Assembly: GCA_021464415.1 (NCBI GenBank)
Contig: CM038471.1
Location: 12,274,373-12,338,372, forward strand
Direction: 5' to 3'
DNA from: Lonicera japonica
Lineage: Eukaryota; Streptophyta; Magnoliopsida; Dipsacales; Caprifoliaceae
Length of the DNA: 64,000 nt
The stretch's first letter is position 1. The number at the start of each line of letters is the position of its first letter. The position numbers and the translations under genes are program-made. This document shows, piece by piece, positions 32,979 through 44,994 of this stretch. The notes under the pieces were generated by a model. The model was not told where the DNA came from, searched no databases, and saw only the letters and a program-made list of their open reading frames with translations.

Positions 32979-34816
32979 GGGTGTTCTTAAATGCACCCAC
33001 AGAATCAGTCTTTTCACTCCAGTGTGAGAATACTTTCTTCTTACCCCATCAAATCTTTAAAAAATCTTGCATTTCACTCCAGTGGTAGGGTGAATTTACT
33101 AAAACAATGTAAAGACGATAAAGTTTTGTTACTAAAAGTAAAAATATTAAATAATATTATTTTTTTCATTAATATAAGACATATTAAACAAAAGTTACAT
33201 TGTTCTTCATAAATTTTATTAAAAATTTCATCTAAATAGTACCTATGAAGATACAAAATATTAATTATAAAAAATACAGTTTTAACAATTATATGATATT
33301 TCATATAATTTTTTATTATTCATTACTCTTAAATAGTTATTATTCATATTTTAAATTTGTCTAAAAATTTTATTTTTATCAAATAAGTAAATATAAGTTT
33401 TAATTCACTACATCAAAAATATTAAAAGATCGGAAGTTGATCTATATATATATATATATAGTAGTATGTTTGATATACAAAAGAAATTTGAAATATTTAT
33501 TCCGTTTCCAATTAAATTTAGATCATCCTTTATTTTTTAAGCATTTTGAAAATTTTATTAGTTATTTTCAACACATTTATAAATAAAACAAAAATTAAAT
33601 TAATTCTTTTATAATATATATGAAAATTTAAACATTAATTATAATTAAAGAAAAGCTCAGAAAATCCCTTAAGCTATTTTTTCTTTATTAATTTTTTTTA
33701 TACATACTTACGTAAACTATCTCTCTCTAAACGTACATGTGAGCGATATGGAGTAATAAATTAGGTCACATTGCAAAGACTCGGATGAGCCGTTGAAGTT
33801 AACTAATTAATTAACAAAAGTAATAATTAAGTCATATAATATATAAAAATGTCTTAGTTCATTGTATCAAAGATATTAGAAGATCAATTTTATTTTTATC
33901 AAAAATACTAGAAGAAATATGACAGAGGAAAAAAAAAACTCGCAGGAAAAAAAGTGAATAGTGATGAATTTTTTCAAGTGTTCTTAAATGCATCTACAAA
34001 GTTCGCCTTTTCACCCCAGGTGTTCTTAAATGATTTTTTAATGGCTTAAAAACATTTTCTTCTTTCTTTTTAAAAAGTCTTATCTTTCGTGAAAATGGAA
34101 AAAATGAATTGAAAAAATAAAATAGTTTTTATAAAAATAAATCAGTAATAAAAATATTTTGTTACTTTCGATTTCTAAGATATTTAATTTTTTGAGACTC
34201 AGGAAAACGATACCCTTGCAAAATTTTAAAAGGATAGAGATTTTCTCACTAAACTATTTCATTTTTTAATATTTTTTTACGAGTAATTTTTAGAATTTAA
34301 ATATTGAAATAATAAAAGTACCTCATGCAATACATATATATATATATATATATTATTTATGACATATTAGGTACATGTTAAGACAAACATTTTTTAGCTT
34401 TAACATTGTATAACTTAACATGAGTTTTATTGAGCTCTACATGCATACACAAATAAAAAAATTGAATAAATTAAGAAAAATATCATTAAAAACGTTATCA
34501 TGCCAGAGCAAATAAAAATAAAAATCTAGCACTTAATATAAAAATTAAAGAATATTTATTATAAACTTACATTTATGAGATATATGTAATTAAATGAAAA
34601 TAGTATATGATGGTTTGTTGGGAAAAAAATGAAGTTTTTTAATTAATTTTTAAAATTTTAAGTAGGTGAGAAGACAAATTAGTGGCAATTTTTTCAAAGT
34701 ATAAAAAGTGGGGTGAGAAGAATGGGGTTTATGCAAATTTTTAGGTTAAGATTAACGTAATTTTAACTTTTGGTGGAATGAAAAGATGGATTATGTGGGT
34801 GCATTTAAGAACACCC
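32979..34816. mobile_element. Non-autonomous DNA transposon with 8-bp target duplication (hAT-like size)
   Basis: Terminal inverted repeats start GGGTGTTCTTAAATGCACCC; the first 23 bases are perfect and similarity reaches about 44 bases. The exact direct repeat TTAAAATT flanks it (32971-32978 and 34817-34824). The interior (1.8 kb) is AT-rich without a transposase and holds a partial internal copy of the end near 33978-34035. The terminus can fold on itself (GGGTG...CACCC). The 8-bp duplication suggests hAT, but the end sequence is not the usual CAGGG or TAGGG. Confidence 0.8.
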
Positions 34817-34857
34817 TTAAAATTAAAATTTTAAAATTTTTACTAAAAAGTTAACTT

Positions 34858-35155
34858 TACTTCACACTTCCAATAGATTTATTTTACTTTACTTTTTCTC
34901 TTATAAAATTTTTAAAACACCATAACTTTATATTCAAAAATCAGAATCAGATAAAAAAATTATATTTAAAACATACTCATCAACATCTATAAAATAAAAT
35001 CCATTGTGATTATTTTTTGAATTTTTTTCATGAGTTTTGTTGAATTGGTTGAAAAAATTCCAACAAAAACTAAATTCACTTTTCAACTTATTTTCACACT
35101 TCCCAAAAACTTATCTAAAAAATATGTTTTAAAATCTCAATCAAACAAGCACTTG
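34858..35155 (-). repeat. Dispersed repeat, inverted relative to 20640-20917
   Basis: Reverse-complement alignment by eye across about 280 bases. It sits just right of the 8-bp-duplication transposon. No coding. Confidence 0.5.
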
Positions 35156-36659
35156 GGAAATGATGTGACCACTGTCAAAAACAAATTTTATGATAGTCCA
35201 TTGTAAAATAAGTTTTTATTTGATAAATACAAAAATCATAAATACGGTTAAAGTTTTTCATTTTTTTTTTGCTTAATTAAGAGCTACTTCATCTTCTTTC
35301 TTTCTTTCTTTATTTAGTTTATGCTTTCAACTCCAGTTCAAAAACTCTTTACAATTACTTAGGGTAAATTAAGTTTTTATTTGATAAATACAAAAGTCAT
35401 AATTTATGTTGTGCATGCTCAAATTCATGAATTAACAATTTACAATATGTTCCTCACAACATTGTCTTAATCAATTTTTGTATTAGTGTTGTAAATTATT
35501 TTAGTTAATTTTGGTAAGTTACATTTTTTGAGTGAGAAAATGAATAAAAAAGAATGAGGTTAATTCCTACCTACTTCATGCCATAGGTAGGCAATTTTTT
35601 TTTTCAATCACTTTTTACTTTTTTTTTATTTATTAAACTAACCCTAAAGTTGAACATCATGTAATTAGACATGTTAATAGGTCAATTTTGATTATATTTG
35701 TGTGGTGCATTATTGAGATTTAAGTGTTATCATTTTTGATTTAGATGACTAACTTTTTTCTTAGGTGTAAAAATAATATTCAAGCTACTTTATTGAAGAT
35801 TTTTGAATTGTTTAGTATTTGGCCCACCTCATTTTCATAATTAGTTTTCGGCCCAAAGTTATGGATAATTGGTATTCCATATTTTAAGATTATTTTTATT
35901 CCTTTTTGTGATTTTCTAATGTTATACTTTTTACCATTTTATTTTCAAAAATAGATGACTCCTAAAAATTAGCTCAACATAGATTAACTAAGATAATTAT
36001 TATAGATTTTAAATTTTGAAATTCAAATTAAAAAACCATTTCAAATTAAAATCGACTTCAAGTTAAATTGAACATCGGCATACATATTATTATTCAATAT
36101 AAATTGTGTTTCATAGCAAAGTCATAAATATATAATACCAAATAATAAGCCATTTTCTAATGGTACAATATTCCTACATAAATGAAATGTAATAGTTAGA
36201 TGAAATATAATCATTCTTGAATAAAGTCAAATAATTCATATTCTTACATACATAAACCCATTTAAGAAGCAGACATATTACGAAAATCAGTAATATGGCT
36301 GTCATGAGATGTAAAATTATTATATGTACAATATGTCAGTAGAATTAATAATATGACTTAAAAGAGATGTAAAAGCTAAGCATATTACAAATAATCATAA
36401 TATGATTGTCAAATAATTTAGTAAAATAATTTTAATATAATAGAGACGACCAATTAATAAACAATGTACATGATGGAATTTTTTTTTGATAGTTGATTAA
36501 GGAAACGTGTCAAAAGATATCATACATATAAATTATATGTGCTTACCATATAAAGATTGCAACGATCTTGGCCCATAGTAGATTATAAGTATTATGACAA
36601 GCGTTATTTTGTTTCTATCCATGATATTTTGCAGTTAATCCAGCCTTAATTTATGAAAA
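35156..36659. other. AT-rich intergenic DNA
   Basis: No genes, terminal repeats or arrays seen, apart from short CTTT repeats near 35300. Confidence 0.6.
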
Positions 36660-36990
36660 TTTTGAACAAATTTTGATAAAACTACCCTTTTCAAAATTGA
36701 GAAGTATAACCACCAATTAAAATTAATTTATAATTGTATTAATTTTGATTCCATTTTAATTTAGATTCCTAATCAAAATTTACATCCGTTTTAATTTATT
36801 TCCTATTTTCTTTTAGGGTGCGTTTACATTGCAAAATTGGATTTAGCTTTAAAATTCATAAATTTGAGATTCAAAAACTACATATTTGAAAATACAATAA
36901 TTTAAAATTTTGTGTTTGCTTAACAAATACAACAAAATTGATTTCTAAATCTAAATTTTAGCTAAAATTTATATTTAGTTGACAAATAAT
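36660..36990 (-). repeat. Dispersed repeat copy 2, inverted relative to 19820-20130
   Basis: Anchors shared in reverse complement: TTTTAATTTAGATTCCTAAT, TTTTAGGGTGCGTTTA and TTGATTTCTAAATC. Moderately diverged. Confidence 0.55.
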
Positions 36991-39900
36991 CATAACATGT
37001 CTCACTTTTTCACCTATGCTGAGAAGGAAATTAATAATAATAATAAAATTCAGACCCTTTTCACTTTTTCACCAACAAATCCAGTGGTGTAGAATTTATC
37101 TGGGCCAATTTCATTTTCTTTATTTTTTCACTATGCCCTACAGCCTAACTCTCTTTATCTCTCTCTCATAATCTTCACCATATCCCCTCTCTCTCTAAGT
37201 CCCTCTATAAAATTTTCTTCTTTTCACAAAATTCTCCCCCTAATTGTTACCTTTCTCATTTTTTTTGTTTCTTTATATTTTCCCTCTTTACTTTGTTTTA
37301 GTGGTTGTTGACGTTATTTAATTGGATTATTTGGTTATGTTGAAGATGGATTTATTGATCGGAGTTTGTGGATTTTATGGGTGGGGTTATGGTGGGGTGG
37401 GGATCAAAAAGTGTGATGTGGTGGAGGTCATAAATTTCTTAGGTTTTGATGGCTGGGTTTTCAGTCAAAGAATTTTATGTCAGGTTGATGTGTGTTTGGG
37501 TTTTGAATTTAAAGATCCCCATTTTGATTCTAAAATTTTACTTGAATTTTTTTTTAAAAAAATAATTTTTAAAACTTGATTGTGCTACACACTGAGACGA
37601 GGAGAAAGAAAAGGAGAAAAGGGGAGAACAAGAGAGAGATAGGGGATGGCCAAATATATTTGCATGTGAATCGGGGTACAAATTAATAGTTTTATAATTA
37701 ACATGAATTTTTTTTTGGTTCGAGGGTTACCTCACTGGATATCCGGGCCGACTTTCGCGCACCTCGATTAATCCTTGCTCGTTGTGCATGGCAGCAGCTG
37801 GTCAAGCATTAATGTATATTTACGTTTCCCGATATCACTAAATTAATATAATTAAATTGTGCATCAAATAGGCATTTTAAAGTAAGTTACATAATAAAGG
37901 TAATGATGTTAACCCTTCACAAAAATATTCTAACAATTTAACATTATTTTTAGTGATATTTTATATGAATTGTTTGGGACACTCTTTAGTCATTAAACAT
38001 AATTTTAAAGTGTTAAAGTATTTATTATATAGTGCTAATATCATTACCCAAATAAATAAGAATTGTTTCACCTGTCTAACTGAGTTTAATCATGTCAATT
38101 TCGGGTTAATCATATTATCTATACTAACTCGACATGATCCATTTATTAAGCATGTTAGTTAGTTCCCAATTCGAATTTGGCCAAACCATGCTAACCCAAC
38201 ACCTTAACCTGTTAACTTTGAATTGCGTTGCGAGTTGTGTTAAAATTTATATACTGTAGTCTTGTATATCACGTAATTCAAAATATAAAAGAAATCAAAA
38301 TATTTGGTTAGTGAGGTTGCGTAGTTGAGTAAAATTTTTATTTACAATGTTAATTCAAATACATTGTCCTGCACTTTTGCAAAGTAAAAACTTATGTAAC
38401 ATTTAGAGATAATTAAACACAACCCAAGTTGGAGAGATTATCAAATATATATATCACCATGCCGAACAACACGTGCAAAACCTAGAGTAATGGTCAATAA
38501 ATATTAATTTTGTAAGGCTCATATGGCTCAAGTATTGTTATTTGATATTAAATACTACTAATTTAATATATGCAATTAAGGAACATATAGTTTTTTAATT
38601 TCAAAGTGAGTAAACCAAATCTTTTAACTTCATGCAATTAAAGATCTATAGTACAAAACAGAAAATAGTTACTATTTATCGAAATAACCACTAAAAAAAA
38701 ATCTAACGGCTAGAACTACCTCTACAAGATCTAATAGTCAATAATTATTCTTCTTTTAACACGATATTTTTGTTTTTCCTAAAATTTACGAGTCCTCCTC
38801 TTACCTCATTCTCTCTCTCTCTCACACACACATCAAGTCTTCCGCGCATCCATTCTCTGAACTCCATTTTTTATGTCTAAACTTTAATCAATTACTAGCC
38901 ATGGTCACACCCTTCTATTTAATGGGTTTAGTTGTGGTGGAGATGAATCTCTTTTACCTAAGATGTATTAATTTTAAAATTTGCTGAAGTACAAATAAAG
39001 TTAATGGTTTGAAGAAGAATAATGGTACATGTATCTACTCCAACAACAATTTCAGAGTTATAATGGTAGATCCTCTCTTGAAGATGGGTTATTTCAACTA
39101 TGATTTGGCTTTAGATCAACCTACTACTCCGAATGGTTGCTTGAATTTCCACCTGGCAAAGACAACATATTTAGGGAGTATTAATAATACGAAGAACAAA
39201 AAAAAATTAAATAAATTATACTAACGATACATTGATATATTTGGTGGTCGATCACATGAAAGGAAAGGAAAATGAAGTTCACTTACACGTGGGGTAGAAA
39301 AACCCACCTCTATCTTCACCTCCATGTGTAAAAAAGATTTAGAATCTTGAGTTAAAAATTATTTATTTTAATTTTTTTTACTAGAACTACAATGATATAT
39401 CGACCACGTGGAAAGAAAATAAAAATGAGACTCCTAGGAATCAAACATGCACATGGGGTTAGAAAATGTACCCATATCTCAACTATCCTAGCTCCCCCCA
39501 ATGTAAAAAAGAGTTCGAAAAATTTTAGAATACAATTCATATCTCTTTTTAAAATAAAAAATAATTAGCAATGCAATCTAAAAATACAAACAATGTTTTT
39601 TCTCTTATAAATTGCTGGAATGTAATTTGACACTAATTTTTATGCTTTCAATTAAAATTTTGACTTTGTCTTTCTCAATTATAATGTTTTTTATGTAACA
39701 CTCAAATGTATAATTTGTAAGGTTAGAACTCATGTAAAATTTTCTTTTTGTCTTTAATTATATTAATTTTCTGTTTCATCTAACTTCCAAATCCTCGATG
39801 ATTTTTGTCAAAATTATTATAAATTAATTTTATTTTTGTTATACAAAATTAATAGTGCCCTTGGGCACGGGCGTCACCCTAGTATGTATATAAAAAGGGT

Positions 39901-40057
39901 TTTTTCTCGTACAAGCATGAAGGATGTAATACAAATGCGAACATATCATGCAATACCTTTATTGATGATGGCTCCCTTTGATAACAAAATAAAAAAGCAA
40001 AAAAAATAGTTGATTTAGTAAGAAGTTGAAAATTAACTTAAGACATTCTCTCTATTT
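36991..40057. other. AT-rich intergenic DNA with a possible gene remnant
   Basis: A CT-rich stretch with TCTATAAAATTTTC (near 37204) precedes an 85-codon ORF at 37322-37579 that is Gly-rich at first and unrecognised; it could be a promoter plus first-exon relic. At 37720-37800 a GC-richer block (GGATATCCGGGCCGACTTTC) looks like part of an ancient short interspersed repeat. An unrecognised 71-codon ORF lies at 39009-39224. Nothing else supported. Confidence 0.4.
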
Positions 40058-40270
40058 CATGCTTATTTTATGAGTAAATGTTCTTTATCTTTCATAATTT
40101 TTTGTGAATTTTTTTTCTTCCTCAACCAACAAAGAAAAATTCTCCGTGGAAAAAGCCACAAAATAAGAAGAGATATTACCACATGTTTTAGCTTATTTTC
40201 CAACTTCTCACAATTTTTTTTTATTTTTTTATTTTTCCATGTTATCAAACAGACCTTAAAAAGTTAAATA
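40058..40270 (+). repeat. Dispersed repeat (other copy at 32388-32590)
   Basis: Same orientation as the partner copy; TTTTATGAGTAAATGT at the left, GTTATCAAACAGACC near the right end. Confidence 0.45.
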
Positions 40271-40406
40271 TTCCTTTTAAGATTAACATTTTAACATTTT
40301 TTGTATGATTATTAAGAATAGTTTTTAAGTGATACCTAATTTGCATAGGGTGTTGTAGATATGGTAAGCGCCAATGAGATGTAGGGTTGTATCTAGGAAT
40401 CTCCAC

Positions 40407-40443
40407 AACCTCCCCCCCCTCCCCGGTCCACCCCACCCACCCC
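40407..40443. repeat. C-rich tract (G-quadruplex potential on the minus strand)
   Basis: Runs of C (CCTCCCCCCCCTCCCC, then CCACCCCACCCACCCC) stand out from the AT-rich surroundings. Confidence 0.7.
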
Positions 40444-40599
40444 AAAAAAACCAATGGGATCACTTGGCTCTGCCCATGATGAGACTAAAATGATCGAAAA
40501 TTATATTTAAAAAAGCATAATAGTTACATCTAAAATGTGATTAAGATAAACACAATGTAAATTTAATAAATGGACCATGCTTTGTTTCAGAAAAAAAAT

Positions 40600-40995
40600 G
40601 CTTCAATTTACATAAAATATCGAAAGCTATTCTTGATGCAACTATGTATGCTGCTTTTTGTTTTTCTTCACCTATTGTAATTGAATCTGATTGTAAGATT
40701 GTTATTGATTCTATCACAATGGAGGGTTCTATCTTATCATGGGACATTTTCTTATTCTTTTGTTTAAAGCCAGGCAAATGTGCCCACTCATTGGGTTGCT
40801 ACTAACGCTAAGTTTGGTAATCTACCTTTAGACTGGACTTCAAGGCCACCTCTTGCTTTGTCTCACATTCTCATTCTCTTCGTTGATCATAAATGCATTG
40901 GATGATGATGAGCTTGGTACTTAGTTTGTATTGTTTTTTACTTTAGTTTGTTTGTCTTTGTTTTCTCTGTGTAGACCAAAAAAATTACAAAAAAT
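40600..40995 (+). pseudogene. RNase H-like (RVT_3 type) fragment, probable 5'-truncated LINE end
   Basis: Plus-strand coding traces include VIESDCKIVIDSI (40680-40720), then, after a frame change near 40770, THWVATNAKFGNLPLDWTS and a stop at 40903. This matches the pattern of the RNase H fold found at the end of plant LINE polyproteins and in related host genes. An A-rich stretch follows near 40977-40995, as at a LINE 3' end. Too short and shifted to function. Confidence 0.5.
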
Positions 40996-41196
40996 ATTGT
41001 TTTTCTTAGGATTGCTTCAAATTTTATGCTACATATTCATGATAATATGTCGTAGTTGATTTCTGATTAGGAATATAAAATAGTGCGTGGTACTCCAAAT
41101 ATATGTTATTTTCACCACGACTAAATGTAAGTATTATATCATAACTTCAAATACGTACTAGCTTTAAAAGCAACCATTTCCAGTGTTATATATTAT

Positions 41197-42055
41197 GGGT
41201 GTGTTTGGCGTACCGGATAATGAGGTAAGATAGGATAAGAGGCGGAATTAGTCGGACAGGAATTATGTGGGATAGGATTGGAAATGAATCAGTCGGATAA
41301 GGATTAAGCGGGATTGGATAGGATAAGAACTAATCGGATAAAGATTTAATAAACTTTGTATTTGATGGAGTTCTGGATTACAAGTCCAAATATTATATAA
41401 TACAACTTGCTTTTCTTTTAAAAATATATGCAATTTTAATTGTTGTCCACGATTTTTTGTAACTAATGCGATTCTCTTATTTATAAATAGGTTTTGTAAA
41501 AAAACTCTTTCAGGAAAAAAGTTCTATATTACATATAATATTTACGAACTAGGCATCAAGAATAGTTTCAAATTCTAGTGTTACCCTTTTTTCTAAAATT
41601 AAAGTTTCTTGTAAATAACTTCATTTAATAAAAAAATAAATAAAAATACCATATTATACAAGAAATGAATTTTATTAGTTGAGATACTGTGATTTGGGTG
41701 ATTGAAAATTTTCATTAATAAATTTGATTATTTAAAAGGCGTAAAGAAAAAGATCAAAATAAAAAAAATTTAATTTTTTTATATTCATTTTGTTGTCCAA
41801 CAATCATGGGATAAAATAATACCACCTATAAGGGTGGTATATATTTATCCAGTTCTAAAAGGATAAAATGATAATTAATCTTAAGTGCAATCCAATCCCA
41901 TGTTACAGCAAACACGGGATAGGATTAAAAAAATCCTATCCACCCTTGCACCAAACACATGATAGGATTTATTTATCCTATCATTTCTGACAACAAACAC
42001 CGGATAGAATTAACTAATACAATCCTACTTCTAATCCTGCACGACAAACACACCT
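41197..42055. mobile_element. MITE-like element with GGTGTGTTTG inverted ends and GGATA-rich interior
   Basis: Starts GGGTGTGTTTGGCG and ends CGACAAACACACCT in inverse. The interior has many GGATAGGATA/TATCCTATCC motifs on both arms, giving foldback potential. A target duplication could not be fixed. Class unknown. Confidence 0.55.
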
Positions 42056-42291
42056 GTAGGCTACATTTGACATGCAGGATAAAAGGGCGAGATAGAATAA
42101 TTTTATCATATCCCATGTTTGGTGTTCGTTGGGATTAGATATCTGGGCAGATTATTTATCCCACTTAACCTTCTTACCCAATCGAGAGAGGGATTAACAA
42201 ATCACAACTAAGAGGTGGAATTGTTTTACCCTGTTCGAATAGAATTAAATAATCATATCCGACTATCTAATTCGGCAAATCAAACACACCC
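42056..42291. mobile_element. Second, shorter MITE-like element abutting the first
   Basis: Starts near GGCTACATTTGACATGCAGG and ends GGCAAATCAAACACACCC. The right end is a better partner for the start at 41197 than for its own left end, so the two may be one composite element of about 1.1 kb. Confidence 0.4.
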
Positions 42292-42806
42292 TCTTGCTTA
42301 TTTATCGCTCATATTAGCATCGAATGTTTAAGGGAAAATCATTTCCCTACATGTAAACATTTTACTACGTAAAACCATTATGAGTTTTACTTTGGACAAA
42401 TATTTTCACCACCTATTTATCACTTATTAATCTATTTTTACCTTAGCGACTTTCCCTAAAATACGACAATATGAATTTCTATATCAAGTAGGATTTTAAA
42501 AAAGCACAATGTGTCCATCCTTTTTCTCATTTGAATTTTAAATAGGCTGCCAATTGATTGAATTTGTACCCAAATTTGTTTCTAATCCGATCCATTTAGT
42601 CGGATGTAGATTGAGATTTATGATATGTATATCCTAATCCGATTTGAACCTATTAGGCATTTTATTAACTAATTGAATAAGGATATATGTCAATTCGATC
42701 CGTTTGCAATATGATCCAATTCAATACACATTTATTCTTAAATTTATCATTATTTATATGTACAACCTTATTATTAACACTTATAAAAGAATAACTATAA
42801 CATATG
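42292..42806. other. AT-rich intergenic DNA
   Basis: No genes or repeats recognised between the MITE block and the solo LTR. Confidence 0.6.
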
Positions 42807-44139
42807 TGAAAGAGATATGTCCTAGGACTGTTCATAGATTATGATTTGTACTTGGATATTTTATGCTTATTGTTATTAATAAAGTTTATTTATTATACTT
42901 TATATTCTCTTGTAAATAATATATATTAATACTAGTTCATCAAGTACGTGACATGATTGTGGGATGCTAGTAATGTTATAATAATATTATTTAGATGTCC
43001 CTAATCATGTGTCAATAACCTAGGATCACATTGATACAATGATTAGAGTATGGGTCAGCTGATGATTATGTTCCACAAGTCATGGATATGGAAATATCAA
43101 GCTGAACTTACTGATACTTGTTAGGGAACAAAGTATTGGACTGACCCGCTTTGGGGACACTGCGAGGAGTGTTACATAATGTCATCAGTGATGTTCCCCA
43201 TTTGTGATATCGTATTATCCTCAGACCTGAGATCGCTATGGTTACCAACATAGGGATTAGCATGTCAGGCATTATCAAACGTTGCTCTTGATCGAGTAAT
43301 TATAAAGATGATGACCGAGCATACTTTGAACTATGTAGAGGTATGTGGTTGATCAAGATGGGATTTGTCACTCTCATATATTGAGAGAGATATCGTTGGG
43401 CCCCTTGATAAGTGTAATTAATATTTGCATGGCCATGCACAAATGAGATGTCATTTGTTTTAGATTAATTATACTTAGAGATCAAGAAATAAAGATTGAA
43501 CTATACAAGAATGACACTTGCCTAGTCTTGTGTTCAATCTAGATATCGATTGACAAAAGGAGTTAATATGTGGAATATCAATTTAAGGTTGTGTCGTTTT
43601 TGACCTTTATACCCTTTGGATAGTAGTAATGTTTTACTAGAGACCGCTTACTATTCGTATAATAAAACGGGCTTTTAATTATACTGCCAAAGAGTGTAAA
43701 ACCTACAGGGTCGCACACCAAAACGAGTTGGATCAAAACGAATTAAAACGGGCCAAGTTGGACTTGGGCCCAGTTCGTTTGTTGCTTAGGGTTCTCACTA
43801 GGGTTCCCTTATAAAAGGAAACCTTTGTTCATCCTGGCCGTCATGGGAAATTATTGAGAGGCTAGAGAGTCGAAATAATTGTGAGAACCCTAGAAGGCGC
43901 TAGTACACCAAGCAAGGATCTCATCCCGTTCGTGTGTGCATACCGTAGAAGCGTCGTAATTTCTACGCTAAGGACGACAACAACAGAAGGATTCGATCCA
44001 TCCTGTTAATTTTAGTAACATCAAATCACACATAAGGTATGTCTTCTGTCGATTTTATTAAACAGCATAGATCCTAGGGTTTAAGATTAGTGCGTAAATT
44101 AGTGTATGCGATGCATGATTACTGCCCTAATTCCCTTCA
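42807..44139 (+). repeat. Solo LTR with target-site duplication
   Basis: A 1,333-bp unit, TGAAAGAGATATGTCC to TTCCCTTCA, flanked by the exact 5-bp repeat ATATG (42802-42806 and 44140-44144). There is no primer site, coding or second LTR next to it, so it is the product of LTR-LTR recombination. The superfamily is probably copia by general look. Orientation is inferred from the TG...CA pattern and a TATA-like TATAAAAGG near 43811. Confidence 0.82.
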
Positions 44140-44750
44140 ATATGAAGTATTAAATAAGTTTATTTTTACAAGAAAAGAAGAATTTTGACTGTTGTTAGGC
44201 TTAGCTTTTACGCTAGTTCAATTAATTTTTTTTTTATATATATACAAACTAATTTTTATATAATTAGAATTTTTAACATATAAGATATAATCGAATCTAG
44301 ACAAATTTGAATATGGATCAATGTTTTGGTGATCTATTACATGATCTGATCCGAAAACCTTTTCAAATATAGATTTGGATTCACCTTTATTCGATCTGTT
44401 GACAAGCCTAATTTAAAAGGTTGTCCACGAAGACCAGACATGTAAGGGCCTAGTCCAATCGGATCTTAGTTCAGTCCAAATTTCTTTCTTATTTTTTAAA
44501 TAAAATTTGAAAACGTAATAAAATGAAATGTAAAATATGGATTTTAATAAAAACTGTACATTTGAAATATACTTGTCAATACCTATAAATCAAGATCCAC
44601 TATGACTATAAAATTATTTATAGAAAAATTCAAGAAAAAATAATAAAATTTTTCTTAAATTGATATTTAACAACTGTTGGAATTATATTGGTTATTTTAA
44701 AATTTACACATGACTTTATAAAAGTACCATTGGAGCATATTTTTTTAGGG
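44140..44750. other. AT-rich intergenic DNA
   Basis: No genes. The part 44510-44650 shows weak similarity to the repeat pair at 20640 and 34858. Confidence 0.5.
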
Positions 44751-44767
44751 TTCAAGTTTGGCTAAAT

Positions 44768-44977
44768 TATTAGAATATATAGATATGGTAGGATATATAG
44801 ATATGGTATATGTATAAAACTATAAATGGTATAGTTGACTACCACCATAATTCCTAGAATTATGGGATATTATTTTATTTCCATGTACAGCCAATTCAAT
44901 CCCTATTTAAGGGACCTTTGTATTCATTCATTATTATCAATAAAAGTTATTCTCTCATCTCTCTCTAATCGTCAACA
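44768..44977 (+). repeat. 5' LTR of the short-LTR copia element
   Basis: 210 bp; differs from the 3' LTR by an 8-bp insertion (AACTATAA-type), a CT-repeat difference and a few substitutions. It includes TTTAAGGGACC and the signal-like AATAAAAG. Confidence 0.92.
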
Positions 44978-44988
44978 TGGTATCAGAG
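44978..44988 (+). other. Primer-binding site of the short-LTR copia element
   Basis: TGGTATCAGAG directly after the LTR, complementary to initiator Met tRNA. The next element inserted only six bases further on. Confidence 0.85.
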
Positions 44989-44994
44989 GGAAAC

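Noticed and set aside
37322..37579. Small gene with TATA box and CT-rich leader
   Set aside because: No recognisable product, and the second half is a poly-Lys/Phe run from AT-rich DNA. Kept only as a possible remnant.
37720..37800. SINE with tRNA-type promoter
   Set aside because: A GC-richer block with a GGTTCGAGGG-like B-box resemblance, but no A box, poly(A) or target duplication found.
39841..39890. Helitron end (hairpin GGGCACGGGC)
   Set aside because: No CTAG terminus and no matching TC start could be placed.
40541..40777. Minus-strand ORF of 78 codons
   Set aside because: The plus strand carries the RNase H-like pattern; the minus frame is a shadow.
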